From positions 1 through 7,101 of the forward strand of contig JAXHVA010000166.1 of the NCBI GenBank assembly GCA_034189035.1: a stretch of DNA of 7,101 bases, given 5' to 3'. Below the pieces are notes generated by a model, which had not been told where the DNA came from, did no database searches, and worked only from the letters and a program-made list of their open reading frames with translations. The DNA comes from JAUXFK01 sp034189035. Lineage in GTDB: Bacteria; Desulfobacterota; UBA8473. A program made the translations under genes and the position numbers. Positions 1 through 5,847 of the stretch are shown here, piece by piece; position 1 is the stretch's first letter; each line of letters begins with the position of its first letter.

Positions 1-165
1 CTCCTTTTGCATCCCCACCTTCACTGTCTCACAACAGGCGGCGGGTTGACAGATTCCAAGGAGTGGAGCAGCATAAAAGACGGGTACCTCCTTCCCTTCA
101 GGGCAGTCAGAAAACTCTTTCAAGGGAAGATATTGGCGCGAATCCGCAAAGCTGCAGCAGGATAG
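1..165 (+). pseudogene. IS91-family (HUH/Y2) transposase fragment, truncated at both ends
   Basis: Frame 1 is open from the window edge to a TAG at 163-165 and gives 54 residues. It contains HPHLHC followed by a TTGGGL stretch (residues 4-16), which looks like the HUH metal-binding motif and Gly-rich follow-on of IS91/IS801/IS1294-type rolling-circle transposases. Next comes GYLLPFRAVRKLFQGK (residues 28-43), resembling the family's LPV(R/K)xLSxxFRGKF segment. A full transposase continues well past this point to its catalytic tyrosine(s). Here translation stops, and the same frame after the stop (166-273) gives only a short stretch with weak family resemblance (VLPET, then HIHAPYGRR) before a second stop at 271-273. 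That fits decay by point mutation and deletion. No ORF-level function is expected. The 5' part lies outside the window. G+C is visibly higher here than in the sequence that follows. The family call rests on remembered motifs and I am fairly sure of it; the 166-273 extension is much less certain. Confidence 0.72.
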
Positions 166-581
166 AACGACCGAAACAAGATGGCAGCTGAAAAGAAAGG
201 GTTCGTATTGCCTGAAACACGCGTAAATCAGTCATTTTCTAACCACATTCATGCACCTTACGGAAGGCGGTAAAAGTTTAATGAAAATAATTTTTCAAAG
301 ACCCCGCTCGACAAATATTTTGGCACAACAAATCTAAATTCTCGCAGTGACAGCCTGGTGCAAACTCCAGAGAAACAGAGCGCCGAGTTTCAATAAACAC
401 ACCGCTTGAATCCGCGGGCCTTAAACAAGCCGTTTAAGTCGGATATTTTCTGTCCCCAAAATTGCAATAAGCATTATTTGCCCGTGAATACATCATTTGA
501 TCACCGGCAATTATTGGGCCAGAAAATACCGCTTAACTAAATGGTTTATTAACAAGATAATTTTATAGCTGATCAATTATA
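166..581. other. Non-coding or decayed stretch between transposase remnant and first short ORF
   Basis: No convincing gene on either strand. Positions 166-273 may be degraded transposase tail. From 274 the plus strand carries frequent stops in all frames. The only structured element I see is the hairpin at 420-438, preceded by a CCGCGG palindrome. This may be the non-coding end of the same insertion element, but I see no clear terminal sequence or target tetranucleotide pair that would fix its boundary. Confidence 0.5.
420..438. repeat. Perfect 7-bp inverted repeat with 5-nt loop
   Basis: CTTAAAC and GTTTAAG are exact reverse complements separated by AAGCC. No T-run follows on either strand, so an intrinsic terminator is unlikely. 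IS91-family elements lack classical terminal inverted repeats but carry small hairpins near their ends. A subterminal hairpin of the decayed element at the left edge is therefore one explanation; chance is another. Confidence 0.4.
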
Positions 582-716
582 ATGAGTAAAGGATCGGATA
601 ATAATTCTGCTATACTAGGATTTATACAGGATGAAAATAGCTTGACAAGAGACTATCAAGAATGCTATGAGTTAGCCGATTTAGCTTCTTCACGAAAATT
701 GTTCGACTATTTATAA
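582..716 (+). CDS. Doubtful short ORF, 44 aa, no recognised family
   Basis: ATG at 582, TAA at 714-716. The peptide starts MSKGSDNNSAILGF and ends SSRKLFDYL. It is acidic to neutral, soluble in character, with no membrane segment or motif I recognise. There is no Shine-Dalgarno sequence ahead of the ATG (AT-rich GATCAATTATA), and an in-frame TGA lies at 570-572. The residue mix is protein-like and the same frame stays open for 24 more codons after the TAA, so it could be the broken start of a larger lost gene. It may equally be chance in AT-rich DNA. It is listed so that the gap is documented, not as a confident gene. Confidence 0.2.
   Translation: MSKGSDNNSAILGFIQDENSLTRDYQECYELADLASSRKLFDYL
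608..616 (+). promoter_or_regulatory. Possible extended -10 promoter element
   Basis: TGCTATACT matches an extended -10 (TGn followed by TATACT, 5 of 6 to TATAAT). No good -35 lies 16-18 bases upstream. A separate TTGACA at 642-647 has only a weak -10 (TATGAG, 18-base spacer) downstream. Either could drive the receiver gene at 1004 through a leader of over 300 nt. Both are weak predictions. Confidence 0.25.
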
Positions 717-1003
717 TTTGAGAGTAACGGGCAAATTACTAGCTGGAAATTTTTTGCACTTAAGAATTCAGGAAGCACCCCCAACCCTTGAGTATGTGAT
801 GTGGAAGCTGTCTCTGGAATGTTCAAGATGTAAATTGATAGCAAGTTAGAGTCATTGATAACAAGCCATCCAAAACAATAACATGAGTGAAGAGGTAAAC
901 GCAAAAAGGAATGGGCATAAGAAACTTTTCACGAAACGAGTTGTGTTGTGATATTACCAATCCCTTATGAAGGTTGTTGATTATAGAAAAGGAGAAATAA
1001 GCT
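717..1003. other. Gene-poor leader upstream of the receiver gene
   Basis: About 290 bases with no supported gene. The plus strand has a 22-codon ATG frame at 883-951 (MSEEVNAKRNGHKK...) with no clear ribosome binding site. It also has a short frame ending near 849 containing a CSRC pair. Two minus-strand open frames of about 60 codons lie across this region but have no family resemblance or ribosome binding site, and I reject them. The stretch may hold remnants of a displaced gene plus the 5' leader of the receiver gene. Confidence 0.45.
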
Positions 1004-1378
1004 ATGGCATCCATTCTTATAATAGACGATGATATTCAATTCCGGGGGATGCTTCGGGAGATGTTAAAGCTTACTGGATATGACGTTGAAGAGGCCTCTA
1101 ATGGAAAGGAGGGCATGAGACTGTACAAAGAGAATCCCTTTGATTTGATCATTACAGACATAATAATGCCGGAGCAGGAAGGAATCGAGACAATCATTGA
1201 ACTCAGGCGAAGTTTTCCCGATGTTAAGATCATTGCGATATCCGGAGGCGGGAGAATCAATGCAGAGGACCATCTACAGATGGCTAAAGCTCTTGGTGCT
1301 ATACAGACATTAACCAAGCCTTTTGGACGAGAAAAATTGGTAGAGGCAATAAATAAAGCAATAATAGGAGATAAATAG
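1004..1378 (+). CDS. Stand-alone CheY-like response regulator receiver protein
   Basis: 124 residues, the size of a single receiver domain with no output domain. The acidic pocket is D8-D9-D10, the phospho-acceptor is D52 (in ITDIIMPE), the switch Ser is S80 (in AISGGGR) and the conserved Lys is K105 followed by P106. All catalytic receiver positions are therefore present. Such proteins take phosphate from a histidine kinase and signal by protein contact in the cytoplasm, or serve as phosphate sinks. The start is well supported: AAGGAG at 989-994 lies 9 bases before ATG. No kinase, chemotaxis or other partner gene is within the window, so the pathway cannot be named. The gene converges on the tRNA-Pro/operon end and sits between it and the decayed DNA on the left. 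Its stop codon lies inside the inverted repeat at 1371-1412. Confidence 0.93.
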   Translation: MASILIIDDDIQFRGMLREMLKLTGYDVEEASNGKEGMRLYKENPFDLIITDIIMPEQEGIETIIELRRSFPDVKIIAISGGGRINAEDHLQMAKALGAIQTLTKPFGREKLVEAINKAIIGDK

Positions 1379-1412
1379 GGCAAGTCAGATGTTCCTACCC
1401 CGCCCTATTTAT
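1371..1412. terminator. Candidate bidirectional terminator between convergent receiver gene and tRNA/operon
   Basis: ATAAATAGGGC (1371-1381) is perfectly complementary to GCCCTATTTAT (1402-1412), an 11-bp stem with a 20-nt loop. It contains the TAG stop of the receiver gene and sits 9 bases from the encoded CCA of the oppositely oriented tRNA, where a shared terminator is expected. The sequences following the stem (TAAATTT on plus, CTCCTATTATT on minus) are AT-rich but not clean U-tracts, and the loop is long, so termination would be weak or need a factor. Confidence 0.5.
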
Positions 1413-1421
1413 TAAATTTCA

Positions 1422-1498
1422 TGGTCGGGACGACTGGATTTGAACCAGCGACCCCCTGAACCCCATTCAGGTGCGCTACCAGACTGCGCCACGTCCCG
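1422..1498 (-). tRNA. tRNA-Pro, anticodon GGG
   Basis: A complete 77-nt cloverleaf including encoded CCA (complement of 1422-1424). The acceptor stem CGGGACG/CGTCCCG begins with the C1-G72 pair typical of bacterial tRNA-Pro, with discriminator A73. D stem GCGC/GCGC; anticodon stem CCTGA/TCAGG around loop ATGGGGT, giving anticodon GGG with G37; T stem GCTGG/CCAGT with one G-U pair and loop TTCAAAT. It decodes CCC and CCU. It starts 11 nt after the stop of the MerR-type gene on the same strand with no evident promoter in the gap. It is therefore probably transcribed with the end of the operon and cut out, or from a promoter inside the preceding gene. Confidence 0.97.
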
Positions 1499-1509
1499 TA
1501 AAAAGGTGT

Positions 1510-1893
1510 TTACTCGAGAACTTTCTTTATTGTCTCTAATTCTTCTTTGATAGTTTTTAGGATCCTTTTGTATTCTTTCCTGGAGAGGGATAATTGGGAT
1601 GCTCTCTCATGTTTATGACTGTATTCTTTAAGTTTTCTTTTTGCCCCAGCGATGGTGAATTGCTCTTCATAAAGCAACTTCTTAATCGCTAAGATCAAAT
1701 CCAGATCTTTTTTTCTATACAGTCTTTGTTTGGATCTTGTGCGAAAAGGCTTTACAATATCAAATTCAGTCTCCCAATATCTCAATACATAAGGCTCTAC
1801 TCCTGAAATCTCACTTACTTCCCCGATCTTATAGTATAACTTTTCTGGGATAGGGAGGCTCAAATGATTTATTGTCCTCACTTTGGCTTTCAT
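1510..1893 (-). CDS. MerR-family transcriptional regulator
   Basis: 127 residues from the ATG at 1893. The N-terminal winged helix-turn-helix of the MerR family is clear: LYYKIGEVSEISGV, then LRYWETEF and RLYRKKDLDLIL (roughly residues 19-69), then a YEEQFTIAGAKRKL segment typical of small MerR-type proteins. The C-terminal 30 residues are Lys/Glu-rich with Leu/Ile spacing (LKTIKEELETIKKVLE) and should form the dimerising coiled coil. There is no effector domain and no cysteine, so metal sensing is unlikely. The start is uncertain. The frame extends upstream to a GTG at 1959 and an ATG at 1950, but neither has a ribosome binding site; the ATG at 1893 has GGGG six bases before it and gives a length usual for the family. 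The target is unknown. Position directly after ihfA suggests co-transcription with that operon. It may act on local or growth-related promoters, but the sequence does not show which. Confidence 0.85.
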   Translation of the reverse strand: MKAKVRTINHLSLPIPEKLYYKIGEVSEISGVEPYVLRYWETEFDIVKPFRTRSKQRLYRKKDLDLILAIKKLLYEEQFTIAGAKRKLKEYSHKHERASQLSLSRKEYKRILKTIKEELETIKKVLE

Positions 1894-1972
1894 TCTAATC
1901 CCCAGTTTAATTAGTTCAATTTTCTCAGATCTATTGAATATAAAATCCATTGAACACACAGTGAGGAAGACT

Positions 1973-2248
1973 TTAGCTATTTAATGCTCTCTTTAAGACC
2001 TGGCTCGGTTTAAATGTAAGGACTCTCCTGGCGGTGATTTCTATCTCTTCTCCAGTTTGTGGATTTCTGCCTCTCCGGGCTCTTTTTTCTCTAACAGAGA
2101 AGTTTCCAAAACCGGATATCTTTACTGTTTCACCCTCTTCGAGAGTCTTTTTAACTATATCAAGAACCATCTCTACAATTTCAGCAGACTCTTTTTGGGA
2201 TATCCCAACCTTTCCATAGACGCTTTCAACAATATCTGCTTTCGTCAT
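1973..2248 (-). CDS. ihfA: Integration host factor alpha subunit
   Basis: 91 residues, the normal size for IHF/HU family proteins. Dimeric DNA-bending nucleoid protein: with IHF-beta it binds the minor groove and bends DNA sharply, assisting recombination, replication and sigma-54 transcription. Helical N-terminal half (MTKADIVESVYGK... to about 40), then ISGFGNF (44-50) and the DNA-binding beta arm with RGRNPQTGE, where P63 is the intercalating proline. The alpha assignment rests on sequence style and on position directly downstream of pheT, as in E. coli; an HU or IHF-beta call is less likely. The true start is the ATG at 2248, preceded by AGGAGG with 6-base spacing. The longer frame beginning TTG at 2263 starts at the ribosome binding site itself and is rejected. 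It starts 19 nt after the pheT stop and is clearly in the same operon. Confidence 0.93.
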   Translation of the reverse strand: MTKADIVESVYGKVGISQKESAEIVEMVLDIVKKTLEEGETVKISGFGNFSVREKRARRGRNPQTGEEIEITARRVLTFKPSQVLKRALNS

Positions 2249-2267
2249 GTCATCCCTCCTCAATTAT

Positions 2268-4676
2268 TTATTCCCTTATCCTGGCTCCTACTTTATCTAC
2301 AAGGACAGAGATTAACCTTTCGTGGAGCGCATTTACCTCATTATCTGTAAGGGTTCGTTCATAGGACTGGTACTTAATTCTATAAGCAATACTCTTCTTC
2401 CCAAAGGGTATCGGTTCACCTTTATATACATCAAAAACCTGGATGTCTTTGATAAGGCTGTTATTAAGCCCAATCATAGCATCGTATATGTCTTTGGATT
2501 GGACATTGTCATCTATGATTAATGCGATATCCCTGATGATTGGTGGATATTTTGATAAGGGACGAATCCCTTTATCGCTGAGTGCATATTTGACAAGCAG
2601 GTCAAAATCAATCTCAAAAATATAAGCGGTCTTTGAGAGGCCAAAGTCTTCTAAAACTTCAGAACGAACCTCTCCTAACAAGCCGATATTACTATTTTCA
2701 ATAGTAATTATTGACGATTTGCCTGGGTGCAAATACGGTATGTCGAAAGCCGCCAAAAAATTATAATCCCTAATATTTAATCCCTTAAACAGATTCTCTA
2801 CACTTCCTTTTAAGTCAAAAAAATCAATCTCATCTCCGGGTACGTTCCATGACTCTCCATATCTCAGGCCTGTTGCAAGGCCTGATAGCATCTTTTTTTC
2901 TCTTGGAAGCTTCTCTTCCCTTTTTAAATAAAAGACAGTACCTACTTCAAATAACTTTAAGTTTAGATTGTTATTAAAGATATTTGTTTGCATGGTTTTG
3001 AGAATCCCCGGAATCAAGGTAGTTCTCATTATTGATTGATCTTCCCTCAGGGGGTTCTTTATATGAATATACTTGTTATAATAATGGTCAGGAGAAACGT
3101 TTAAGATAGCAATCCAAGCAGGAGAAATAAAGCTATAGTTAACAACCTCATAAAATCCCATTAGTGAGAAGATGTCTTTAATATTTTTTTCTAATACCTG
3201 GGCTGATCCTATTTTGGAAGAGGCAACTCTTGCCATGGGTGTAGTAGTCGGAATATTATCATAACCGTCCAATCTTGCGACTTCTTCAACCAAGTCAATT
3301 TCCCTATTTAAATCCGTTCTGAAAGAAGGTATACCAACATTAATTCTTTCCCCATCTAAATCCCTGACATCTAATTCGATACTATTAAGGTATCCTTTTA
3401 TCGTTTCTTTTTTAAGAGAAGTACCCAAAATATTATTCATCTTCTTTATCCCCAAAGGGATCTCTTTGTTTAGAATTGGGGAAGGGTATCTGTCTATTAT
3501 TCCTTTCAGTGCATTCCCACCGCATAGATCGACTATCAATTGGGTTGCCCTATTTGAGGCTCTTATTACTCCTTCAGGGTCTACACCCCTTTCAAACCTG
3601 AATGAAGACTCTGTCTGTAGTCCCATTTTTTTTGATGTCTTTCTAATGTTTGTTGGATGAAAATATGCGCTTTCAATAAGGATAGTTGAGGAGTTTTCTC
3701 TAACCTCTGAGTTCAAACCACCCATTATCCCAGCAATAGCAATCGGCTTTTCTCCATCACATATCATCAATGTATCATTGGATAGGGTTCTTTTTACACC
3801 ATCCAGAGAAACAAAAACTTCGTTATAATCTGCTCGTTTAACGACCACTCTTCTTTCACTTAAGAGATCAAAGTCGAATGCATGAAGTGGTTGACCAAAC
3901 TCCATTAATACGAAGTTTGTAATATCTACGATATTACAAATTGGCCGTATACCGACGGATTCCAACATCCTTCTCATCCAGAAAGGGGCTGGTCCTATAA
4001 CTAGATCACTGATCAATCTGGCAGAGTATCTAGGGCATAGTTCTGTGTCCTGTAATTCAATTGATGTCAGGTCTTCGGTCCTTTCATCACCCTCTTTGAA
4101 TTCTATTTTTGGTATTTTTAGGGCCTTTCCTGTAATAGCTGCGATTTCTCTAGCGATCCCAATAATACTCAGACAATCTGGCCGGTTCGGAGTAATATTC
4201 AACTCAAATATATGATCATTGAGGTTAAGGGCAGAAGCAATATCCTTATTCAGATCAAGATCGTCTTCTAGTATCATTATACCATTGGAATCTTCCCCTA
4301 TTCCCAGCTCTTGTTCAGAACATAACATGCCTTCAGAGAGTTCACCCCTGATCTTTGTTTTCTTTATCTCCATCCCATTGGCAAGCAGAGCACCTTCTAT
4401 CGCTAATGCCACTCTATCTCCAGCCTTCATGTTTTTTGCGCCGCACACGATTGAATAAAGGCACTCACCAGTTGTCACTTGGCACAAGGAAAGCTTGTCA
4501 GCATTTGGGTGGTTCTTTATAGAGGATATCTTGCCTACCACAATATTGTTTAAATTCTTCTCTGTTTTAATTATACATTCAACCTCTAAGCCAGCCATAG
4601 TAAGGGCATCTCCTAACTCATCTGGAGAAAGGTGAAGATCTATATATTTTTTTAACCAGTTTAAACTCGCTTTCAT
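2268..4676 (-). CDS. pheT: Phenylalanyl-tRNA synthetase beta subunit
   Basis: 802 residues, the full length of bacterial PheT. With PheS it forms the alpha2-beta2 enzyme that charges tRNA-Phe; the beta subunit binds tRNA and hydrolyses mischarged Tyr-tRNA-Phe. Domains in order: N-terminal KASLNWLKKYID, an EMAPII-like tRNA-binding fold at about 40-150 (VVGKISSIKNHPNADKL), a B3/B4 editing region at about 210-380, B5 at about 400-475 ending in EIDLVEEVARLDGYDNIP, a catalytic-like core at about 480-700, and a C-terminal FDX-ACB anticodon-binding domain at about 706-802. H265 in GQPLHAFD and E335 in ILIESAYF correspond to the editing-site His and Glu of E. coli PheT, so proofreading should be intact. 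The ATG start lies 16 nt after the pheS stop with a modest GGGG six bases upstream; its closeness to pheS suggests coupled translation. Confidence 0.98.
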   Translation of the reverse strand: MKASLNWLKKYIDLHLSPDELGDALTMAGLEVECIIKTEKNLNNIVVGKISSIKNHPNADKLSLCQVTTGECLYSIVCGAKNMKAGDRVALAIEGALLANGMEIKKTKIRGELSEGMLCSEQELGIGEDSNGIMILEDDLDLNKDIASALNLNDHIFELNITPNRPDCLSIIGIAREIAAITGKALKIPKIEFKEGDERTEDLTSIELQDTELCPRYSARLISDLVIGPAPFWMRRMLESVGIRPICNIVDITNFVLMEFGQPLHAFDFDLLSERRVVVKRADYNEVFVSLDGVKRTLSNDTLMICDGEKPIAIAGIMGGLNSEVRENSSTILIESAYFHPTNIRKTSKKMGLQTESSFRFERGVDPEGVIRASNRATQLIVDLCGGNALKGIIDRYPSPILNKEIPLGIKKMNNILGTSLKKETIKGYLNSIELDVRDLDGERINVGIPSFRTDLNREIDLVEEVARLDGYDNIPTTTPMARVASSKIGSAQVLEKNIKDIFSLMGFYEVVNYSFISPAWIAILNVSPDHYYNKYIHIKNPLREDQSIMRTTLIPGILKTMQTNIFNNNLNLKLFEVGTVFYLKREEKLPREKKMLSGLATGLRYGESWNVPGDEIDFFDLKGSVENLFKGLNIRDYNFLAAFDIPYLHPGKSSIITIENSNIGLLGEVRSEVLEDFGLSKTAYIFEIDFDLLVKYALSDKGIRPLSKYPPIIRDIALIIDDNVQSKDIYDAMIGLNNSLIKDIQVFDVYKGEPIPFGKKSIAYRIKYQSYERTLTDNEVNALHERLISVLVDKVGARIRE

Positions 4677-4692
4677 TTAATACCCCGATGAA

Positions 4693-5709
4693 TCAAAACT
4701 GCCCTAAGAATCTCATATCATTTTCAAAAAACAGTCGAATATCACTGATTCCATACTTTAGCATTGCAATTCTTTCAATTCCCATACCAAATGCAAAACC
4801 CGTTATCTCAGCTGGGTTATATCCAACCACCCTGAAGACCTCTGGATCAACCATGCCAGAGCCCAGGATCTCTAACCATCCGGAAGAAGAACATAACCGA
4901 CATCCTTGCCCTTGGCATATAACACACTGTATATCCACTTCAGCACTTGGTTCGGTAAAAGGGAAAAAACTGGGTCTAAATCTCAGTCTTGTCTTTTCTC
5001 CGAACATCTGCTGGACAAAGATAGTCAATACACCTTTTAGATCGCCGAAAGTAATATTATTCGCCACCATTAATCCTTCAACCTGATGGAACATCGGTGT
5101 ATGAGAAACATCAGAATCGCATCGAAAGGCTTTGCCTGGAGCAATAATCTGTATGGGAGGTCGCTGCTTTTCCATTACTCGGATCTGAACCGGTGAAGTG
5201 TGGGTTCGAAGGAGGACCTCATCGGATATGTAAAATGTATCATGCATATCCCTTGCCGGATGTTCCTTAGGGATATTCAATGCCTCAAAGTTATAATAAT
5301 CTGACTCAATCTCAGGGCCTTCAATGATCTGAAACCCCAATCCTAAAAAGATATCAACAATTTCATTGCAAATCTCGGTAATTGGATGCTTATTGCCAAT
5401 TGGTAGCTTTCTGCCAGGGAGTGTTACATCAAGCCTTTCCTCGGCAAGCCTTTCCTGTTTTTGCCTTGCTTTTATACTCACCAAAGAGACTCTTATTTTT
5501 TCTTCTAAAGAGGTTTTAATCTCATTGGCAAGCCTTCCAATCGCGGGTCTTTTCTCAGGTGGTATATCGCTGAGTCCCCTTAATAGCGCTGTTATCTTCC
5601 CTTTTCTCCCTAAGAATTCTGTTTTTATCTGTGCGATTTGAGATTCCTTGATCGCGTCCTCTAGAGCTTTTGATGCCTCATCAAAGAGTTTTGTAAGTCT
5701 ATCTCTCAT
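4693..5709 (-). CDS. pheS: Phenylalanyl-tRNA synthetase alpha subunit
   Basis: 338 residues, usual length. Catalytic subunit of PheRS: class II synthetase that activates phenylalanine with ATP and transfers it to tRNA-Phe. The N-terminal 90 residues form the tRNA-contacting coiled coil (Lys/Glu/Ala-rich). Then come the class II core with MHDTFY (155-160), the THTSPVQ substrate motif (169-175), motif 2 FRCDSDVSHTPMFHQVEGL (195-213) and motif 3 GFAFGMGIERIAML (304-317). It ends in the typical DIRLFFENDMRFLGQF. A CxxC-x4-CxxC cluster (C262, C265, C270, C273) is present, as in many bacterial PheS. The start is fixed: an in-frame TGA ends six bases before the ATG, so no longer form is possible. 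There is no Shine-Dalgarno sequence, and a perfect TATAAT lies only 8 bases upstream (see findings). Confidence 0.98.
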   Translation of the reverse strand: MRDRLTKLFDEASKALEDAIKESQIAQIKTEFLGRKGKITALLRGLSDIPPEKRPAIGRLANEIKTSLEEKIRVSLVSIKARQKQERLAEERLDVTLPGRKLPIGNKHPITEICNEIVDIFLGLGFQIIEGPEIESDYYNFEALNIPKEHPARDMHDTFYISDEVLLRTHTSPVQIRVMEKQRPPIQIIAPGKAFRCDSDVSHTPMFHQVEGLMVANNITFGDLKGVLTIFVQQMFGEKTRLRFRPSFFPFTEPSAEVDIQCVICQGQGCRLCSSSGWLEILGSGMVDPEVFRVVGYNPAEITGFAFGMGIERIAMLKYGISDIRLFFENDMRFLGQF

Positions 5710-5717
5710 ATAAAGTC

Positions 5718-5747
5718 ATTATAAATCAGTTGGTTGGTCACTGTCTC
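5718..5747 (-). promoter_or_regulatory. Candidate internal promoter for pheST-ihfA
   Basis: On the minus strand, GAGACA (complement of 5742-5747, 4 of 6 to TTGACA) is followed after 18 bases by a perfect TATAAT (complement of 5718-5723). The pheS ATG begins 8 bases after the TATAAT, so initiation would be at or within a base or two of the start codon. It lies in the longest gap of the operon, where an internal promoter is plausible. The evidence is a sequence match only, and AT-rich DNA makes chance -10 boxes common. Confidence 0.4.
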
Positions 5748-5761
5748 AAAGCCCTGTCAAG

Positions 5762-5837
5762 ATTATTAATAATAAGGCCTTAGAGTCTCATCACTTATAT
5801 AGAAAGCTTCAATAGGGGGTTATTACGAATCGTAATA
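5762..5837. repeat. Cluster of three palindromes in the rplT-pheS gap
   Basis: ATTATTAATAAT (5762-5773) and TAAGGCCTTA (5773-5782) are perfect palindromes sharing one base. TATTACG-AAT-CGTAATA (5821-5837) is a perfect 7-bp inverted repeat with a 3-base centre, 10 bases after the rplT stop. None is followed by a T-run on the minus strand, so they do not look like intrinsic terminators. They could be operator half-sites, RNA processing hairpins or protective 3' structures for the upstream mRNA. No Phe-rich leader peptide of the pheST attenuator type is visible here. Confidence 0.5.
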
Positions 5838-5847
5838 GGTTATACTA

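Noticed and set aside
300..345. Sigma-54 promoter suggested by TTGGCAC
   Set aside because: The matching TTGC element at the required spacing is absent.
707..1014. Two overlapping minus-strand open frames of 65 and 63 codons (707-904 and 823-1014)
   Set aside because: No ribosome binding site, no recognisable motif, and they overlap each other and the receiver gene's leader; likely chance openness in AT-rich DNA.
1036..1383. 115-codon minus-strand frame opposite the receiver gene
   Set aside because: It is the antisense shadow of a strongly supported receiver domain whose catalytic residues are all in the plus-strand frame.
2249..2263. Longer ihfA start at TTG (2263)
   Set aside because: The added codons are the AGGAGG ribosome binding site itself; the family starts at MTKADIVE.
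4915..4950. Four-cysteine cluster in PheS as a novel zinc site
   Set aside because: CxxC-x4-CxxC at this position is common in bacterial PheS, so it is not unusual.
5755..5760. TTGACA as the -35 of a promoter ahead of pheS
   Set aside because: The only good -10 (TATAAT at 5718-5723) is 31 bases away, too far; no -10 lies at 16-18 bases.
5710..5847. pheST attenuator with a Phe-rich leader peptide, as in E. coli
   Set aside because: The only short ATG frame there (M-R-L-stop) has no Phe codons, and no hairpin with a T-run is present.
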